Origin: Microbacterium helvum
GTDB taxonomy: Bacteria; Actinomycetota; Actinomycetes; Actinomycetales; Microbacteriaceae
Assembly (NCBI RefSeq): GCF_014779795.1
Contig: NZ_JACXZS010000003.1
Location: 124,001-188,000 of the forward strand
Length of the DNA: 64,000 bases
Reading direction: 5' to 3'
The translations under genes were made by a program, and so were the position numbers. Shown here in pieces: positions 50,797 to 59,494 of the stretch. The notes under the pieces were generated by a model, which made no database searches, had not been told where the DNA came from, and was given only the letters and a program-made list of their open reading frames with translations. The stretch's first letter is position 1, and each line of letters opens with the position of its first letter.

Positions 50797-51330
50797 TCAG
50801 GCCACCCGTGCGCTGCGGGCCGTCGCGCTGACGAGCGCGGCCACGGCGCCGACCAGCAGGCCGGGGACGATCGCCGTGAGGGCGGAGATCAGGATGCCGG
50901 CGGCCAGTGTCGCGAGATACGTGCCGAGATCGGCATGCACCGCGAAGCTCATGAAGACCGCGCGCACGAGGTTGCCCGCGATCATCGCCACGATCGTCAC
51001 CCACATCCCTCGGCCGAAGGCGCGGCCGGCGTGCGGGCGAAGGCGCTTGCGGGACGCGGCGCGCAGCATCGCCCACGCCACGGCCAGCATCACGAGGACG
51101 CCGACCGTGTCGGCGATCCAGAACGCCCACGTGGTCTCGCCGAGCGGCATGAGTCGCAGCGGTGGCCACAGGAACGGCAGACCCGCAGCCGCGGGGATCG
51201 CGATGTACGGGACCCACGTGGTGAGCGTCCCGGTGAGCGGCCAGATGCCGGCCAGCACCGCGACGACGAGCAGCATGACGAGCGTGGCCACGTCGGAGCG
51301 GCCGAGAGCGGGGGGTGTCTTCGTCGGCAC
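50797..51330 (-). CDS. Hypothetical five-helix membrane protein
   Basis: A 177-residue protein with about five hydrophobic helices (15-30, 40-60, 70-92, 105-128, 135-170) and a short basic loop (ASRKRLRPHAGRAFGRG). No family recognised with certainty. GTG 51330 has TATCAT (51342-51337) six bases upstream and no ribosome site, so it is read as leaderless. It is divergent from the GH5 gene and converges with the helicase across a 55-bp palindrome. Confidence 0.75.
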   Translation of the reverse strand: MPTKTPPALGRSDVATLVMLLVVAVLAGIWPLTGTLTTWVPYIAIPAAAGLPFLWPPLRLMPLGETTWAFWIADTVGVLVMLAVAWAMLRAASRKRLRPHAGRAFGRGMWVTIVAMIAGNLVRAVFMSFAVHADLGTYLATLAAGILISALTAIVPGLLVGAVAALVSATARSARVA

Positions 51331-51408
51331 CGGTCGATGATAGCCTCCGTTGCGCGCGGGTTCACACCCCCCGACCCGCGACGGCCCCGTCGGAGAGGAC
51401 GGTCCCCC

Positions 51409-52845
51409 ATGCTCGGTCCGCGCGCCATCCTGGCGATCACTCTCGGCGCGATGGTGGTGGTCGGGGGAGCAGCGGCCGCGCTGCGGACGCCTGGTCCGGC
51501 ATCCGCCTCTTCGTTCGTCGAGGACGACGACGGGCGCGCGATCGTGGCGAACGGATTCAACACGGCGTCGAGCTCGAAGTCGGCGCCCGACGGCATGCCC
51601 GAGTTCACCGAGGACGATCTGGTCGCGGAGTATGCCGATACCGGCACGGACTTCGTGCGGTTCCTGATCTCGTGGCGCAAGGTCGAGCCCGAGCCGGGGG
51701 AGTACGACCAGGGCTATCTCGACGACGTCGCCGAACGTGTCGGGTGGTACGCCGACCGCGGCTATCACGTGATGCTCGACATGCATCAGGACCTGTGGAG
51801 CGGTGCCATCACGCCGGACGGCGACACCGGCAACGGCGCCCCGGCATGGGCGACCGACATGGACGGGCTGCCGGTCGCCGACCACGACATGTGGGAGCTC
51901 TACTACCTCGAACCCGGCGTCATCCGCGCCTTCGACAACTTCTGGAACACCACCGGCGAACACCCCGAGCTGGCCGAGCACTATGCGAACGCGTGGCGCG
52001 CGGTCGCCGATCGCTTCGCCGACGAGCCCGCGGTCGTCGCCTACGACCTCATGAACGAGCCGTACGGCGGCACGGTGCAGGGCCCCGCGTTCGAGGCCGG
52101 CCCGCTGACGTCGCTGTACCAGCGCACCGCCGACGCGATCCGCGAAGTGGACTCCGACACGTGGGTGTGCGTCGAGCCGCAGGCCCTCGGCTTCAACTGG
52201 GGCCTGCCGAGCGGGCTCGGCGCGATCGCGGACGCCCGTGAGGGCGAGCCGCGCATCGCGTTCTGCCCGCACCTGTACCCGCTGCCGATGGACCTGGGCG
52301 ACGGGTTCTCCGGCGCGAGCCGCGATCTCGTGAAGGGCACCGTGTCGGCGTGGGCGTCGAACACGCTGCGCACCGCCGAGGCGCTGGGCGGTGTGCCGGT
52401 GATCCTCGGCGAGTTCGGGCTCGACACGACGCTGCCCGGCGCGCTGGACTACGTCGACCTCGTCTATCGCACCGCGGATGCCGCCGGCATGGGCGTCGTG
52501 TACTGGTCGCGCGACCCCGGCAGCTGGGGACCGTACGAGACCGACGGCACTCCCCGCAACCTCATCGGCACCATCGAGCGCCCGTACCCGCGCGTGGTGG
52601 CGGGACCGGTCTCGTCGTGGACGGTCCGCGACGGCGAGCTCGTCCTGCACTTCGACGGCGACTCAGACGGCTCCGGCTCCGACGGCTCCCACCCCACGAG
52701 CGAGGCGTATCTTCCCGCCGACCGCTTCCCGCAGGGCGGTGTCGTCGACGGCGGCGAGGTCGTCGAGTGGGATGCCGCCACCCGCGTGCTCTCCTTCACG
52801 ATCGATCCGGGCGCCGAGACCGTCACCATCACCCCGGCATCCTGA
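51409..52845 (+). CDS. Secreted GH5 glycosidase, endoglycoceramidase-like
   Basis: A 478-residue exported enzyme: Sec signal peptide (about 1-34), then a GH5 (beta/alpha)8 domain with acid/base Glu217 in YDLMNEPYGG and nucleophile Glu335 in LGEFGLDT, and a small C-terminal beta domain (about 400-478). VRFLISWRKVEPEPGEYDQGYLDDVAERVGWYADRGYHVMLDMHQDLW and FDNFWNTTGEHPELAEHYANAW are typical of endoglycoceramidase/EGCase-related proteins, which release sugars from glycolipids. Substrate specificity cannot be fixed. GAGAGGA precedes ATG 51409. A Ser/Gly/Asp-rich stretch near residue 420 looks like a linker. Confidence 0.85.
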   Translation: MLGPRAILAITLGAMVVVGGAAAALRTPGPASASSFVEDDDGRAIVANGFNTASSSKSAPDGMPEFTEDDLVAEYADTGTDFVRFLISWRKVEPEPGEYDQGYLDDVAERVGWYADRGYHVMLDMHQDLWSGAITPDGDTGNGAPAWATDMDGLPVADHDMWELYYLEPGVIRAFDNFWNTTGEHPELAEHYANAWRAVADRFADEPAVVAYDLMNEPYGGTVQGPAFEAGPLTSLYQRTADAIREVDSDTWVCVEPQALGFNWGLPSGLGAIADAREGEPRIAFCPHLYPLPMDLGDGFSGASRDLVKGTVSAWASNTLRTAEALGGVPVILGEFGLDTTLPGALDYVDLVYRTADAAGMGVVYWSRDPGSWGPYETDGTPRNLIGTIERPYPRVVAGPVSSWTVRDGELVLHFDGDSDGSGSDGSHPTSEAYLPADRFPQGGVVDGGEVVEWDAATRVLSFTIDPGAETVTITPAS

Positions 52846-52925
52846 ATCGGGGCCTTCCGCCGGGTGCGGCCGCCGGCATCCACTCTTCGCTCTTCCGGTC
52901 GACGGGCCTTCAGTGCCAGAATTGT

Positions 52926-52965
52926 GGCATGGCATTTGTTAGGATGCTTACCTAATTAGCGCGAT
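52926..52965 (+). promoter_or_regulatory. AT-rich promoter region with TTAGG..CCTAA motif
   Basis: A locally AT-rich stretch precedes the chitinase gene. It contains TTAGGATGCTTACCTAA, whose ends TTAGG and CCTAA are those of DtxR/IdeR iron boxes but with a seven-base rather than nine-base centre. It may overlap the -10 region. Iron control of a chitinase would be unexpected, so this is a weak call. Confidence 0.35.
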
Positions 52966-52998
52966 GGATGCCGCACACCCACGACGAAGGAGTTCTGC

Positions 52999-54789
52999 GT
53001 GTCCAGACACCGAAAGCCGGCGCTCGCCGCCGCCCTCACCGGAGCCGTCACGGGCGCTCTCGCGCTCGGCCTGCTCGCCGCCCCGCCGGCGCTCGCGGCG
53101 CCCGAGGACGCGACGCCGACCACTGCGATCAACGGCTACCGCAACGTCGGGTACTACGGGCAGTGGCGAGCCACCGGCGAGGCGCAGGCCACGGTCAAGC
53201 GGGTGCTCGTCGACGGCGGTGCCGCCGCGAACCTCACCCACCTCAACTACTCGTTCGGCAACATCGCCGGAGATCAGGCCGCGCTCGACGCTGCCCGCGC
53301 CGCGGGCGCGAACGGCCTCGACGGCGTGCAGCCGTACACGTGCTTCATCTCGGACACCCCTGCCCCCGGCGCCGGCCAGACCGACACCGCCGGCGACGCC
53401 GACAGCGACTTCGTGCACGCGTTCACCGCCGAGCAGTCCGTGCTCGGCATCGCCGACTCGGCCAAGCAGAGGCTCGCCGGCAACTTCAACCAGCTCGCCC
53501 AGCTGAAGCGCCTGTACCCCGACCTCAAGGTCAGCGTGTCGCTCGGCGGCTGGTCGTGGTCGAAGTCGTTCTCGAAGGCCGTCGCCACGGCCGAGAGCCG
53601 CTCCGCGCTCGCGAGCTCGTGCATCGACCTGTACATCCGCGGCAACCTGCCGGTGATCGGCGGCCGCGGCGGGGCGGGCGCGGCCGCCGGCGTCTTCGAC
53701 GGCTTCGACCTCGACTGGGAGTGGCCGGGTGCGCCGGAATGGGCGCAAGAGGTCGGCAACACCGTCGACCCCGTCAATGACAAGGCGAACTTCCTCGCGT
53801 TCGTGAAAGAGCTGCGCGCGCAGCTGGACGCCGTCGAGAGCGAGACGGGACGCGACTACGAGATCTCGGCGTTCCTGCCGGCGGGTCCGACCCAGATCGC
53901 CGCAGGGGGCTGGAACGACCCCGAGCTGTTCGAGTACCTCGACTTCGCGAACCTGCAGGGCTACGACCTGTGGGGCTCGTGGACGCCGCAGACCGGCCAC
54001 CAGGGCAACGTGTACGGCGACCCGGCCCACAACTGGGGCCTCGGGCTCGACACCGTCGTCGCCTCGTACGTGAACGCCGGCGTCGACCCGTCGCAGCTGA
54101 ACCTCGGCCTCGCCGCATACGGCCAGGGCTGGTCGGACGCCGAGCCGGAGCCGTGGACCGCCTCCGGCTCTGGACTGACGCAGATCACATGGGACCAGCT
54201 CAAGGCTCGTGACCTCGAGATCCACCACGAGTACACCGCCGACGGGCGCTTCGACGCGACCTGGGGCTACGACGCCGCGAACCGCCAGTTCTGGTCGTTC
54301 GACGACGAGACCGCGGTCGCCGAGAAGGCCGCGTGGGCGCTCTCCAAGGGGCTCGGCGGCGTCGACTTCTGGGAGGTCGGCAACGACGTCGCGGGCGACC
54401 TTCCGGCCGCCTCGGCCGCCGTGCTGCGCGCAGCCGCGGCCGGACCGGTCGCCGGTCCCGCGAAGCTCGACTGCGCGGCGACGTCCGGTGCCGCGTCAAC
54501 GCCCTGGAACGCCCGCACCACCTACCGTGGCGGCGAACTCGTGTTCCTCGACGGCCGCGTGTTCGAGGCGCAGTGGTACGCGAAGGGCGATGTGCCCGGG
54601 GCGTCCGCGAAGGGCCCGTGGTCGACGCTCACCGCGTGCGGCGTCGACCCGGCGACGGTGCAGTCCTGGTACGCCGACCGCATCTACGACAAGGGCGACC
54701 AGGTGGTCTACGGCGGCGTGACCTACACGGCGCAGTGGTGGAGCCGCAACGACGTCCCCGGCGGCAAGCACAGCCCCTGGAAGCGCTGA
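52999..54789 (+). CDS. Secreted GH18 chitinase with two chitin-binding modules
   Basis: A 596-residue secreted endo-chitinase. Signal peptide about 1-34 (ending PALAAPED). The GH18 barrel has SLGGWSW and the DxxDxDxE motif as Asp234, Asp237, Asp239 and catalytic Glu241 (FDGFDLDWEW). The C terminus carries two carbohydrate-binding modules of the ChtBD3/CBM5-12 kind (about 487-533, 545-596), each with the AQWY/AQWWSRNDVPG signature. AAGGAG lies six bases before the GTG. A strong hairpin follows. Chitin would be the natural substrate; the enzyme acts outside the cell. Confidence 0.95.
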   Translation: MSRHRKPALAAALTGAVTGALALGLLAAPPALAAPEDATPTTAINGYRNVGYYGQWRATGEAQATVKRVLVDGGAAANLTHLNYSFGNIAGDQAALDAARAAGANGLDGVQPYTCFISDTPAPGAGQTDTAGDADSDFVHAFTAEQSVLGIADSAKQRLAGNFNQLAQLKRLYPDLKVSVSLGGWSWSKSFSKAVATAESRSALASSCIDLYIRGNLPVIGGRGGAGAAAGVFDGFDLDWEWPGAPEWAQEVGNTVDPVNDKANFLAFVKELRAQLDAVESETGRDYEISAFLPAGPTQIAAGGWNDPELFEYLDFANLQGYDLWGSWTPQTGHQGNVYGDPAHNWGLGLDTVVASYVNAGVDPSQLNLGLAAYGQGWSDAEPEPWTASGSGLTQITWDQLKARDLEIHHEYTADGRFDATWGYDAANRQFWSFDDETAVAEKAAWALSKGLGGVDFWEVGNDVAGDLPAASAAVLRAAAAGPVAGPAKLDCAATSGAASTPWNARTTYRGGELVFLDGRVFEAQWYAKGDVPGASAKGPWSTLTACGVDPATVQSWYADRIYDKGDQVVYGGVTYTAQWWSRNDVPGGKHSPWKR

Positions 54790-54801
54790 GCACTCGGCAT
54801 C

Positions 54802-54829
54802 GGCGGGCGCTCCTGCGGGGGCGCCCGCC
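54802..54829 (+). terminator. GGCGGGCGC hairpin after chitinase
   Basis: GGCGGGCGC (54802-54810) and GCGCCCGCC (54821-54829) enclose a ten-base loop, followed by TTCG. Classic position 12 bases after the chitinase stop. Confidence 0.8.
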
Positions 54830-54896
54830 TTCGCGTGCTGCCGTGGCGCGTCCTGTCCGGCAGGACTTCCTGTGCTGTGCGCGCACGAACGGAGGC

Positions 54897-54984
54897 GAGT
54901 GGATGCTCCCGACGCCCCTGCGCGTCCACTTCACGCCGCGCGGGGCCTCGAAGGCGCGCGATCCCGGACGCCCGGCATCCACTC
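54897..54984. terminator. GAGTGGATGC long hairpin
   Basis: GAGTGGATGC (54897-54906) and GCATCCACTC (54975-54984) pair over a GC-rich interior of about 68 bases. It directly follows the TetR gene stop and faces the chitinase gene. Confidence 0.6.
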
Positions 54985-54993
54985 GGCGAGGCG

Positions 54994-55653
54994 TCAGGCG
55001 GTCGGCGACCCGATCGTCGCGACGAGCGCGGGATCGCCGCCGAGGGCGACCAGTCGTGACCGGAGCGCGACTGCGGCGCGCTCGTACGGTTCCACGCTCT
55101 CGTACAGCAGAGAGCGCGTGTTGGCGGACTCGAGCAGCGAGACCATCTCGAACGTCAGCTGTCGGGCGTCATCGAGGAGAGGCAGCTCGCCGGCGGCCAT
55201 CGCGTGCTCGAGGCTGGCTGTGAGGTAGTCCTCCCACTCCTGGTCGGCGGCGACGACGGCGTCGCGCACGGTGCCAGGCTTGGCGGCGAACTCGACGGAG
55301 GCAGCGGCGAAGAAGCAGCCGCCGCGGAACACCCGCTCCCGCGAGTAGGTCAGCCAGTCGGTGAGCAGAGCGCACACGCGCACCAGCCCTCGCGGCGTAC
55401 GGGCGCGCGCCGGCGTCGTCACGGTGTCGATGAACACCTCGCGCGCTGCGGCGACCGCGGCGAGCTGCAGCTGCTCTTTCGAGCCGAAGAGCGTCGCGAT
55501 GCCGCTCTTGCTGTGGCCGGATGCGTCGGCTAGTCGCCCGATCGTGAGGCCGTCGAGACCCTCCACGGTCGCGGTGTCGATCGCGTGGGTGAGCACGGCG
55601 CGTCGCGACTCGTCGCCGCGGGCACGACGTCGATCGATCGGGGCTTGTGTCAC
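54994..55653 (-). CDS. TetR-family repressor
   Basis: A 219-residue TetR regulator. The DNA-binding helices are at about 18-62 (RAVLTHAIDTATVEGLDGLTIGRLADASGHSKSGIATLFGSKEQL); the C-terminal ligand domain resembles the TetR_C_YxaF/HMM-type group with GCFFAAASVEFAAKPG. GTG 55653 has TAACCT (55665-55660) six bases upstream, so leaderless. Two identical 14-bp palindromes between it and the divergent hydrolase gene are the probable operators, repressing both. The ligand is unknown. Confidence 0.88.
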   Translation of the reverse strand: MTQAPIDRRRARGDESRRAVLTHAIDTATVEGLDGLTIGRLADASGHSKSGIATLFGSKEQLQLAAVAAAREVFIDTVTTPARARTPRGLVRVCALLTDWLTYSRERVFRGGCFFAAASVEFAAKPGTVRDAVVAADQEWEDYLTASLEHAMAAGELPLLDDARQLTFEMVSLLESANTRSLLYESVEPYERAAVALRSRLVALGGDPALVATIGSPTA

Positions 55654-55668
55654 GTTCCGAGGTTACCG

Positions 55669-55704
55669 TACGATCGTTCGTATTCATAAGTACGATCGTT
55701 CGTA
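55669..55704. promoter_or_regulatory. Twin TetR operators
   Basis: TACGATCGTTCGTA occurs at 55669-55682 and 55691-55704, a 22-bp period, and GTACGATCGTTCGTATTC is identical in both. Each has TACGA/TCGTA arms. They fill the divergent promoter region of the TetR and hydrolase genes, so one repressor should control both. Confidence 0.85.
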
Positions 55705-55723
55705 TTCTTCGGATCGGAGCATC

Positions 55724-56677
55724 ATGAATCCCGCACTCAGCCTCTCGTCCGCGGTCGTCCGAACGGCCGGCGCGATCTCGCCCCGGTTGGGCGCTGCGGC
55801 CGCGATGCCGTTCTTCGGCCATGTCGCCCGGCCTCGCCCGGTGACGGCCGACGATTCCCCCACGATGTCGCTCGCACGGCGCCGCACCATCGGCATTCCC
55901 GGCATCGACAGACGCGGCGCTGACGTCGTCGTCTACGAGTGGGGGCGCGGCCCGCGCACCGTGGTGCTGGCGCACGGATGGATCGGCCGCGCCAGCCAGT
56001 TCTCGGCACTCGTGCGTGAACTCGTCGCCGAGGGCTACCGCGTCGTCGCGTTCGACGCCCCGGCGCACGGCGGATCGCCCGGGCGTCACTCTTATCTGGC
56101 GGACTGGCTCGACATCTTCGCCGAGCTGCAGACGCGGCATGGCGCGTTCGACGCGATCATCGGCCACTCGTTCGGCGGACTGGCGACGCTCGTCGGTGTC
56201 GCAGGAGGGGTGGATGCCGCACGCGTGGTCACGATCTCGGCCCTGGCCGACGCGGACGAGGTGCTGCGCGAGTTCCAGCTGATGCTCGGTCACTCCGACG
56301 CCGTCAGCGCTCGGCTGCGCGAGCGCTTCGCGGCGCGGTACTTCGCCGGGGATCCCGACCCGTTCGCGTGGCTGTCGGCCGTGCGGCGCCCACTGCCGCC
56401 CGACATGCCGCTGCTCATCGCACACGACGAGGGCGACCGCCTCGTGCCGTTCGGCGAAGCCCTGCGCATCGCGTCGGCGAACCCGGGTGCGGCGCTGCTG
56501 CCGACGGCGGGCTTCGGGCACAATCGCATCCTCGCCGCAGACGTCGTGCTCGATGCCGTGGTGGACTTCGTGACGGCGGACGCGTCGGACGTGGCGCGCA
56601 CCCCCGCGCCCACGCCCGAGTCCGCGTTGCCCGCACCCACGCCCGCGCCCGCGCCGAGCGAGGTTCTGGTGCCCTGA
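55724..56677 (+). CDS. Alpha/beta hydrolase
   Basis: A 317-residue alpha/beta hydrolase. VVLAHGWIGRASQF carries the oxyanion HG, the nucleophile Ser is in IIGHSFGGLA, the acid Asp is in LIAHDEGDRLVP and the His in GFGHNRIL. The N terminus (1-50) has a hydrophobic stretch that may be a membrane anchor, and the C-terminal 30 residues are Pro/Ala repeats (PAPTPAPAPSE). GGAG precedes ATG 55724. Controlled with its divergent TetR repressor; probably an esterase or lactonase with an unknown substrate. Confidence 0.85.
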   Translation: MNPALSLSSAVVRTAGAISPRLGAAAAMPFFGHVARPRPVTADDSPTMSLARRRTIGIPGIDRRGADVVVYEWGRGPRTVVLAHGWIGRASQFSALVRELVAEGYRVVAFDAPAHGGSPGRHSYLADWLDIFAELQTRHGAFDAIIGHSFGGLATLVGVAGGVDAARVVTISALADADEVLREFQLMLGHSDAVSARLRERFAARYFAGDPDPFAWLSAVRRPLPPDMPLLIAHDEGDRLVPFGEALRIASANPGAALLPTAGFGHNRILAADVVLDAVVDFVTADASDVARTPAPTPESALPAPTPAPAPSEVLVP

Positions 56678-56811
56678 CGCACGTGTGGGCCGCCCGTCCT
56701 CCGTGGTTCGGGTGGCGCCAAGGGTTGCTTCGTGCCTCGGGATGCCGCATTGTGCGCCACTTGAGGGTCGGGGGCGTGGGTGCTCGTCGCGGCCTGCGGC
56801 AGAATCGGACG

Positions 56812-57207
56812 GTGCGAAGGCTGCGACCCAGAGAGGTGCTCACCACCGGCGGCGTGATCGCGTCGGTGGTGATGGTGGTCTTCGGGCTCGGGCTGATCGT
56901 GCTCTGCGTGACGTTGCTCGTGCAGGAGCTGCGGGCCGGCACCGGCATCTTCGAGACGGTCGGGATCGCGAAGCCGACGCCGTTCTGGCTGGCGCTCATC
57001 GGTGCGTGCCTGGGCATCCTGGGTGGGGGAAAGCTCGCGCTCGACAGCGCCGGCTACCTCGTTCGCGCCGCCCGCGGTGAGCTCCCCAGGCGCGACGGCA
57101 GTCGGCCCACCCGCCGCACGTACGTCGTCCGCAGGGCGTCGCGGCACCAGCGGCAGGTGTGGGCGCGGTCGGCCGAGGCGCGCCGGCAGCGCGACGCCGG
57201 CGAATGA
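56812..57207 (+). CDS. Hypothetical two-helix membrane protein
   Basis: A 131-residue protein with two hydrophobic helices (about 13-38 and 55-75) and a basic C-terminal tail (TRRTYVVRRASRHQRQVWARSAEARRQRD). No family recognised. GTG 56812 has CAGAAT six bases upstream and no ribosome site. It ends four bases before the convergent radical SAM gene stop, which is unusually tight. Confidence 0.7.
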   Translation: MRRLRPREVLTTGGVIASVVMVVFGLGLIVLCVTLLVQELRAGTGIFETVGIAKPTPFWLALIGACLGILGGGKLALDSAGYLVRAARGELPRRDGSRPTRRTYVVRRASRHQRQVWARSAEARRQRDAGE

Positions 57208-57211
57208 CGCC

Positions 57212-59374
57212 TCAGAAGAGCCGGATGGATGCCTCGTCCGCCGCGCTTCCGGCGGCCCGGGCCGGCGCACGAAGACCCGCCGCCGCGCGGCCGCGCGAGG
57301 TCGTGATGATCGTCTGCGCCGCACGGGCGTCCGCCCGCGACGCGAGGCCCGCGACCGGCTCGCCGCGCGGGCTGTCGTCCTCGGCGCGCCCGTCGAGACC
57401 GTGCACGCGCAGCAGCGGACGCACCCGCTTCGCCAGCCACGACCGGTAGGCCTTCGGCGCCGTCGCCGTCGCGCCGGGGTAGAGGCCGCGGTACGAAGAG
57501 ACCAGTTCGGGATGCTGCTCGCCCAGCCACTGCAGGAACCACTGCTTCGCCCCCGGGCGCAGATGGAGGGCTCCGTACACGACGCGTACCGCGCCGGCGG
57601 CCTTGATGCGGCTGAGGGCGTGGTCGATCGCCGCGATCGAGTCGGTGAGGTGCGGGATGATCGGCATCAGGAACACCGTGACCCGGAAGCCGGCCTCGGT
57701 CGCCGCGCGCACCGACTCCAGCCGGGCGGTCGCAGTGGGCGTGCCTGGCTCGATGAGGTGCTGCAGCTCGTCGTCGAACACCGCGATCGACATCGCGAGT
57801 GAGACCTGCACCTCGCCGGCGGCCTGCGTCAGCAGCGGCAGGTCGCGCCGCAGCAGGGTGCCCTTGGTGAGGATCGAGAACGGCGTGCCCGAGTCGGTGA
57901 GCGCCGACACGATGCCCGGCATGAGCTTGTAGCGCCCCTCGGCGCGCTGATAGGGGTCGGTGTTGGTGCCGAGCATGACCGGCTCGTGCTGCCAGCTGCC
58001 GCGCCGCAGCTCTTTCTGCAGCACCTCTGCGACGTTGACCTTGACGACGACCTGGGTGTCGAAGTCGCGCCCCGCGTCGAGCTCGAGGTACTCGTGCGTC
58101 CCCCGCGCGAAGCAGTTGTGGCTGACGACGCCGTTGGCGATGAAGTCGCCCGTCGAGGTGGTGATGTCGACCATGTCGATCGTCTCGCCAAGGTCTTCGA
58201 TCGACACCACCCGCAACGGCGCATCCGACTTGACTGCATCGCCGATCAGGTTCAGCTTGCGAGTGATTGCCGGCTGCACGAGATCGAAGAATCGTCGGCG
58301 GGCGGGCATCCCGCCGAGCAGGCGGATACTGCTGACGCCGTTGGGACGCATCGGTTCGCGTACGCATTTGAACCGGTGAGCCGCGAGCGCCGTCATGGTC
58401 GCCGCGAGCATCTGCTCGTTCCCGTTGGTGATGCGGAGTATGCCGCGGCTGCAGCTTCCCTCAGCATCGAAGATGCCGGCCAGGAACCCTCGCGACCATT
58501 CGGGAGACTGCGTGGCAGGCCAATCGATGAGCGCCGTTATCGCCTCGAAGTCGGCACCGCGGGAGGTGAAGATGGCATTCATCTCCCGCCGTCGGGCCGT
58601 GGCTACAGCGAATCGACGCTGATTCGTCGCCACGCCAGAGCGCTCAAGGAAGTCCTGCGACCGCTCCAACGCCTCGGAATCTGCCAGCGCGAGCCGGAAT
58701 CGGTATGCGACGTAGCTTCCGTTCCCGTTCGAACGTGGATACTCACGCTTGAGCATCGATGCATCGCCGCGGATCACCCCAGTGAGGTAGCCGCGGCGGT
58801 ACTCCTCCGTCTGGACCGGCACCACATCGAAGCCGCCCGTTCCGAAACCCAGGAGCTTGTTCTTCGTCGTGAGGTATGGGCGCTGACCAGAGTCGGCGGG
58901 ACGCACGTACTTCCAACCGCGCTCCGTCAGAAAACGATGATCGCCGCTCGCGACGAGCTGGGTCCCGTCTGCCAGAGTCACGCGATACGCCCGTTTGCGC
59001 GTGCCCCACTGGGCGGTCACTGTCGAGCGGACGTAGCGTCGGTAGGAGCCTTCGCGACGAGTTCCGACGACCTCGTCGCCCGCCTGCACATCGGCGATCC
59101 GCTTGCTCCGACCGTCCGCCATCAACACGAGCGTGTCAGGATGCACACAGTAGACACATGCATGGCTGCAGCCCCGATACGGGTTCACGGTCCAGTCGAA
59201 CGGCATCGCGGACGCGCTCGGCACATGGTTGAGGGCGGACTTGCAGAGCACCTCATGGAACGTCACGCCGGCGAACTCGGGTGTCGTCACCGACCGCACC
59301 AGTCCATTGAGCTGTTCCATGCCGGGCAGCGCGGCGGCATCCGCCACACCCAGCTCCTGCCCCTGCCAACGCAT
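57212..59374 (-). CDS. Intein-containing Rv2578c-family radical SAM protein
   Basis: A 720-residue precursor. Extein: residues 1-75 and 421-720, a radical SAM enzyme like mycobacterial Rv2578c (WTVNPYRGCSHAC..., GTNTDPYQRAEGRYKLMPG, FSILTKGTLLRRDL). The iron-sulfur motif CxxxCxxC is Cys69, Cys73 and, only after splicing, Cys421. An intein of 345 residues (76-420) splits it, so the unspliced protein cannot hold the cluster. The start ATG 59374 has -35 TTGACT (59409-59404), a 17-bp spacer, -10 TCTGAT (59386-59381) and six bases to the ATG, a leaderless promoter. The reaction of this family is unknown to me. It converges within four bases on the preceding gene. Confidence 0.92.
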   Translation of the reverse strand: MRWQGQELGVADAAALPGMEQLNGLVRSVTTPEFAGVTFHEVLCKSALNHVPSASAMPFDWTVNPYRGCSHACVYCVHPDTLVLMADGRSKRIADVQAGDEVVGTRREGSYRRYVRSTVTAQWGTRKRAYRVTLADGTQLVASGDHRFLTERGWKYVRPADSGQRPYLTTKNKLLGFGTGGFDVVPVQTEEYRRGYLTGVIRGDASMLKREYPRSNGNGSYVAYRFRLALADSEALERSQDFLERSGVATNQRRFAVATARRREMNAIFTSRGADFEAITALIDWPATQSPEWSRGFLAGIFDAEGSCSRGILRITNGNEQMLAATMTALAAHRFKCVREPMRPNGVSSIRLLGGMPARRRFFDLVQPAITRKLNLIGDAVKSDAPLRVVSIEDLGETIDMVDITTSTGDFIANGVVSHNCFARGTHEYLELDAGRDFDTQVVVKVNVAEVLQKELRRGSWQHEPVMLGTNTDPYQRAEGRYKLMPGIVSALTDSGTPFSILTKGTLLRRDLPLLTQAAGEVQVSLAMSIAVFDDELQHLIEPGTPTATARLESVRAATEAGFRVTVFLMPIIPHLTDSIAAIDHALSRIKAAGAVRVVYGALHLRPGAKQWFLQWLGEQHPELVSSYRGLYPGATATAPKAYRSWLAKRVRPLLRVHGLDGRAEDDSPRGEPVAGLASRADARAAQTIITTSRGRAAAGLRAPARAAGSAADEASIRLF
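58115..59149 (-). mobile_element. Intein with LAGLIDADG homing endonuclease
   Basis: Residues 76-420 of the radical SAM precursor. Splicing signals: Cys1 in CVHPDTLVLMADGRS at the N junction, the block B His in GDHRFLT (His146), and FIANGVVSHN ending in Asn420, followed by Cys421 (+1). Two LAGLIDADG helices are visible as RGYLTGVIRGDAS (about 194-206) and RGFLAGIFDAEGS (about 295-307), so a DOD homing endonuclease is embedded. The segment looks less GC-biased than its flanks, as expected for a mobile element. Self-splicing is inferred from intact motifs. Confidence 0.92.
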
Positions 59375-59494
59375 GCATTCATCAGAACAAAGCTTCGAAC
59401 TTAAGTCAAGGTGCAATGCCGCGACGCTAGAACACTGCGCGCAAAGGCCTTATCCGCCTGGCCAAATCAGGTCGTCGCGGCCAGAATGGCAGAC

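Noticed and set aside
59486..59494. ATG 59486 as the VanY-type peptidase start
   Set aside because: It overlaps the CAGAAT hexamer and lacks a ribosome site; GTG 59495 at seven bases fits the leaderless pattern.
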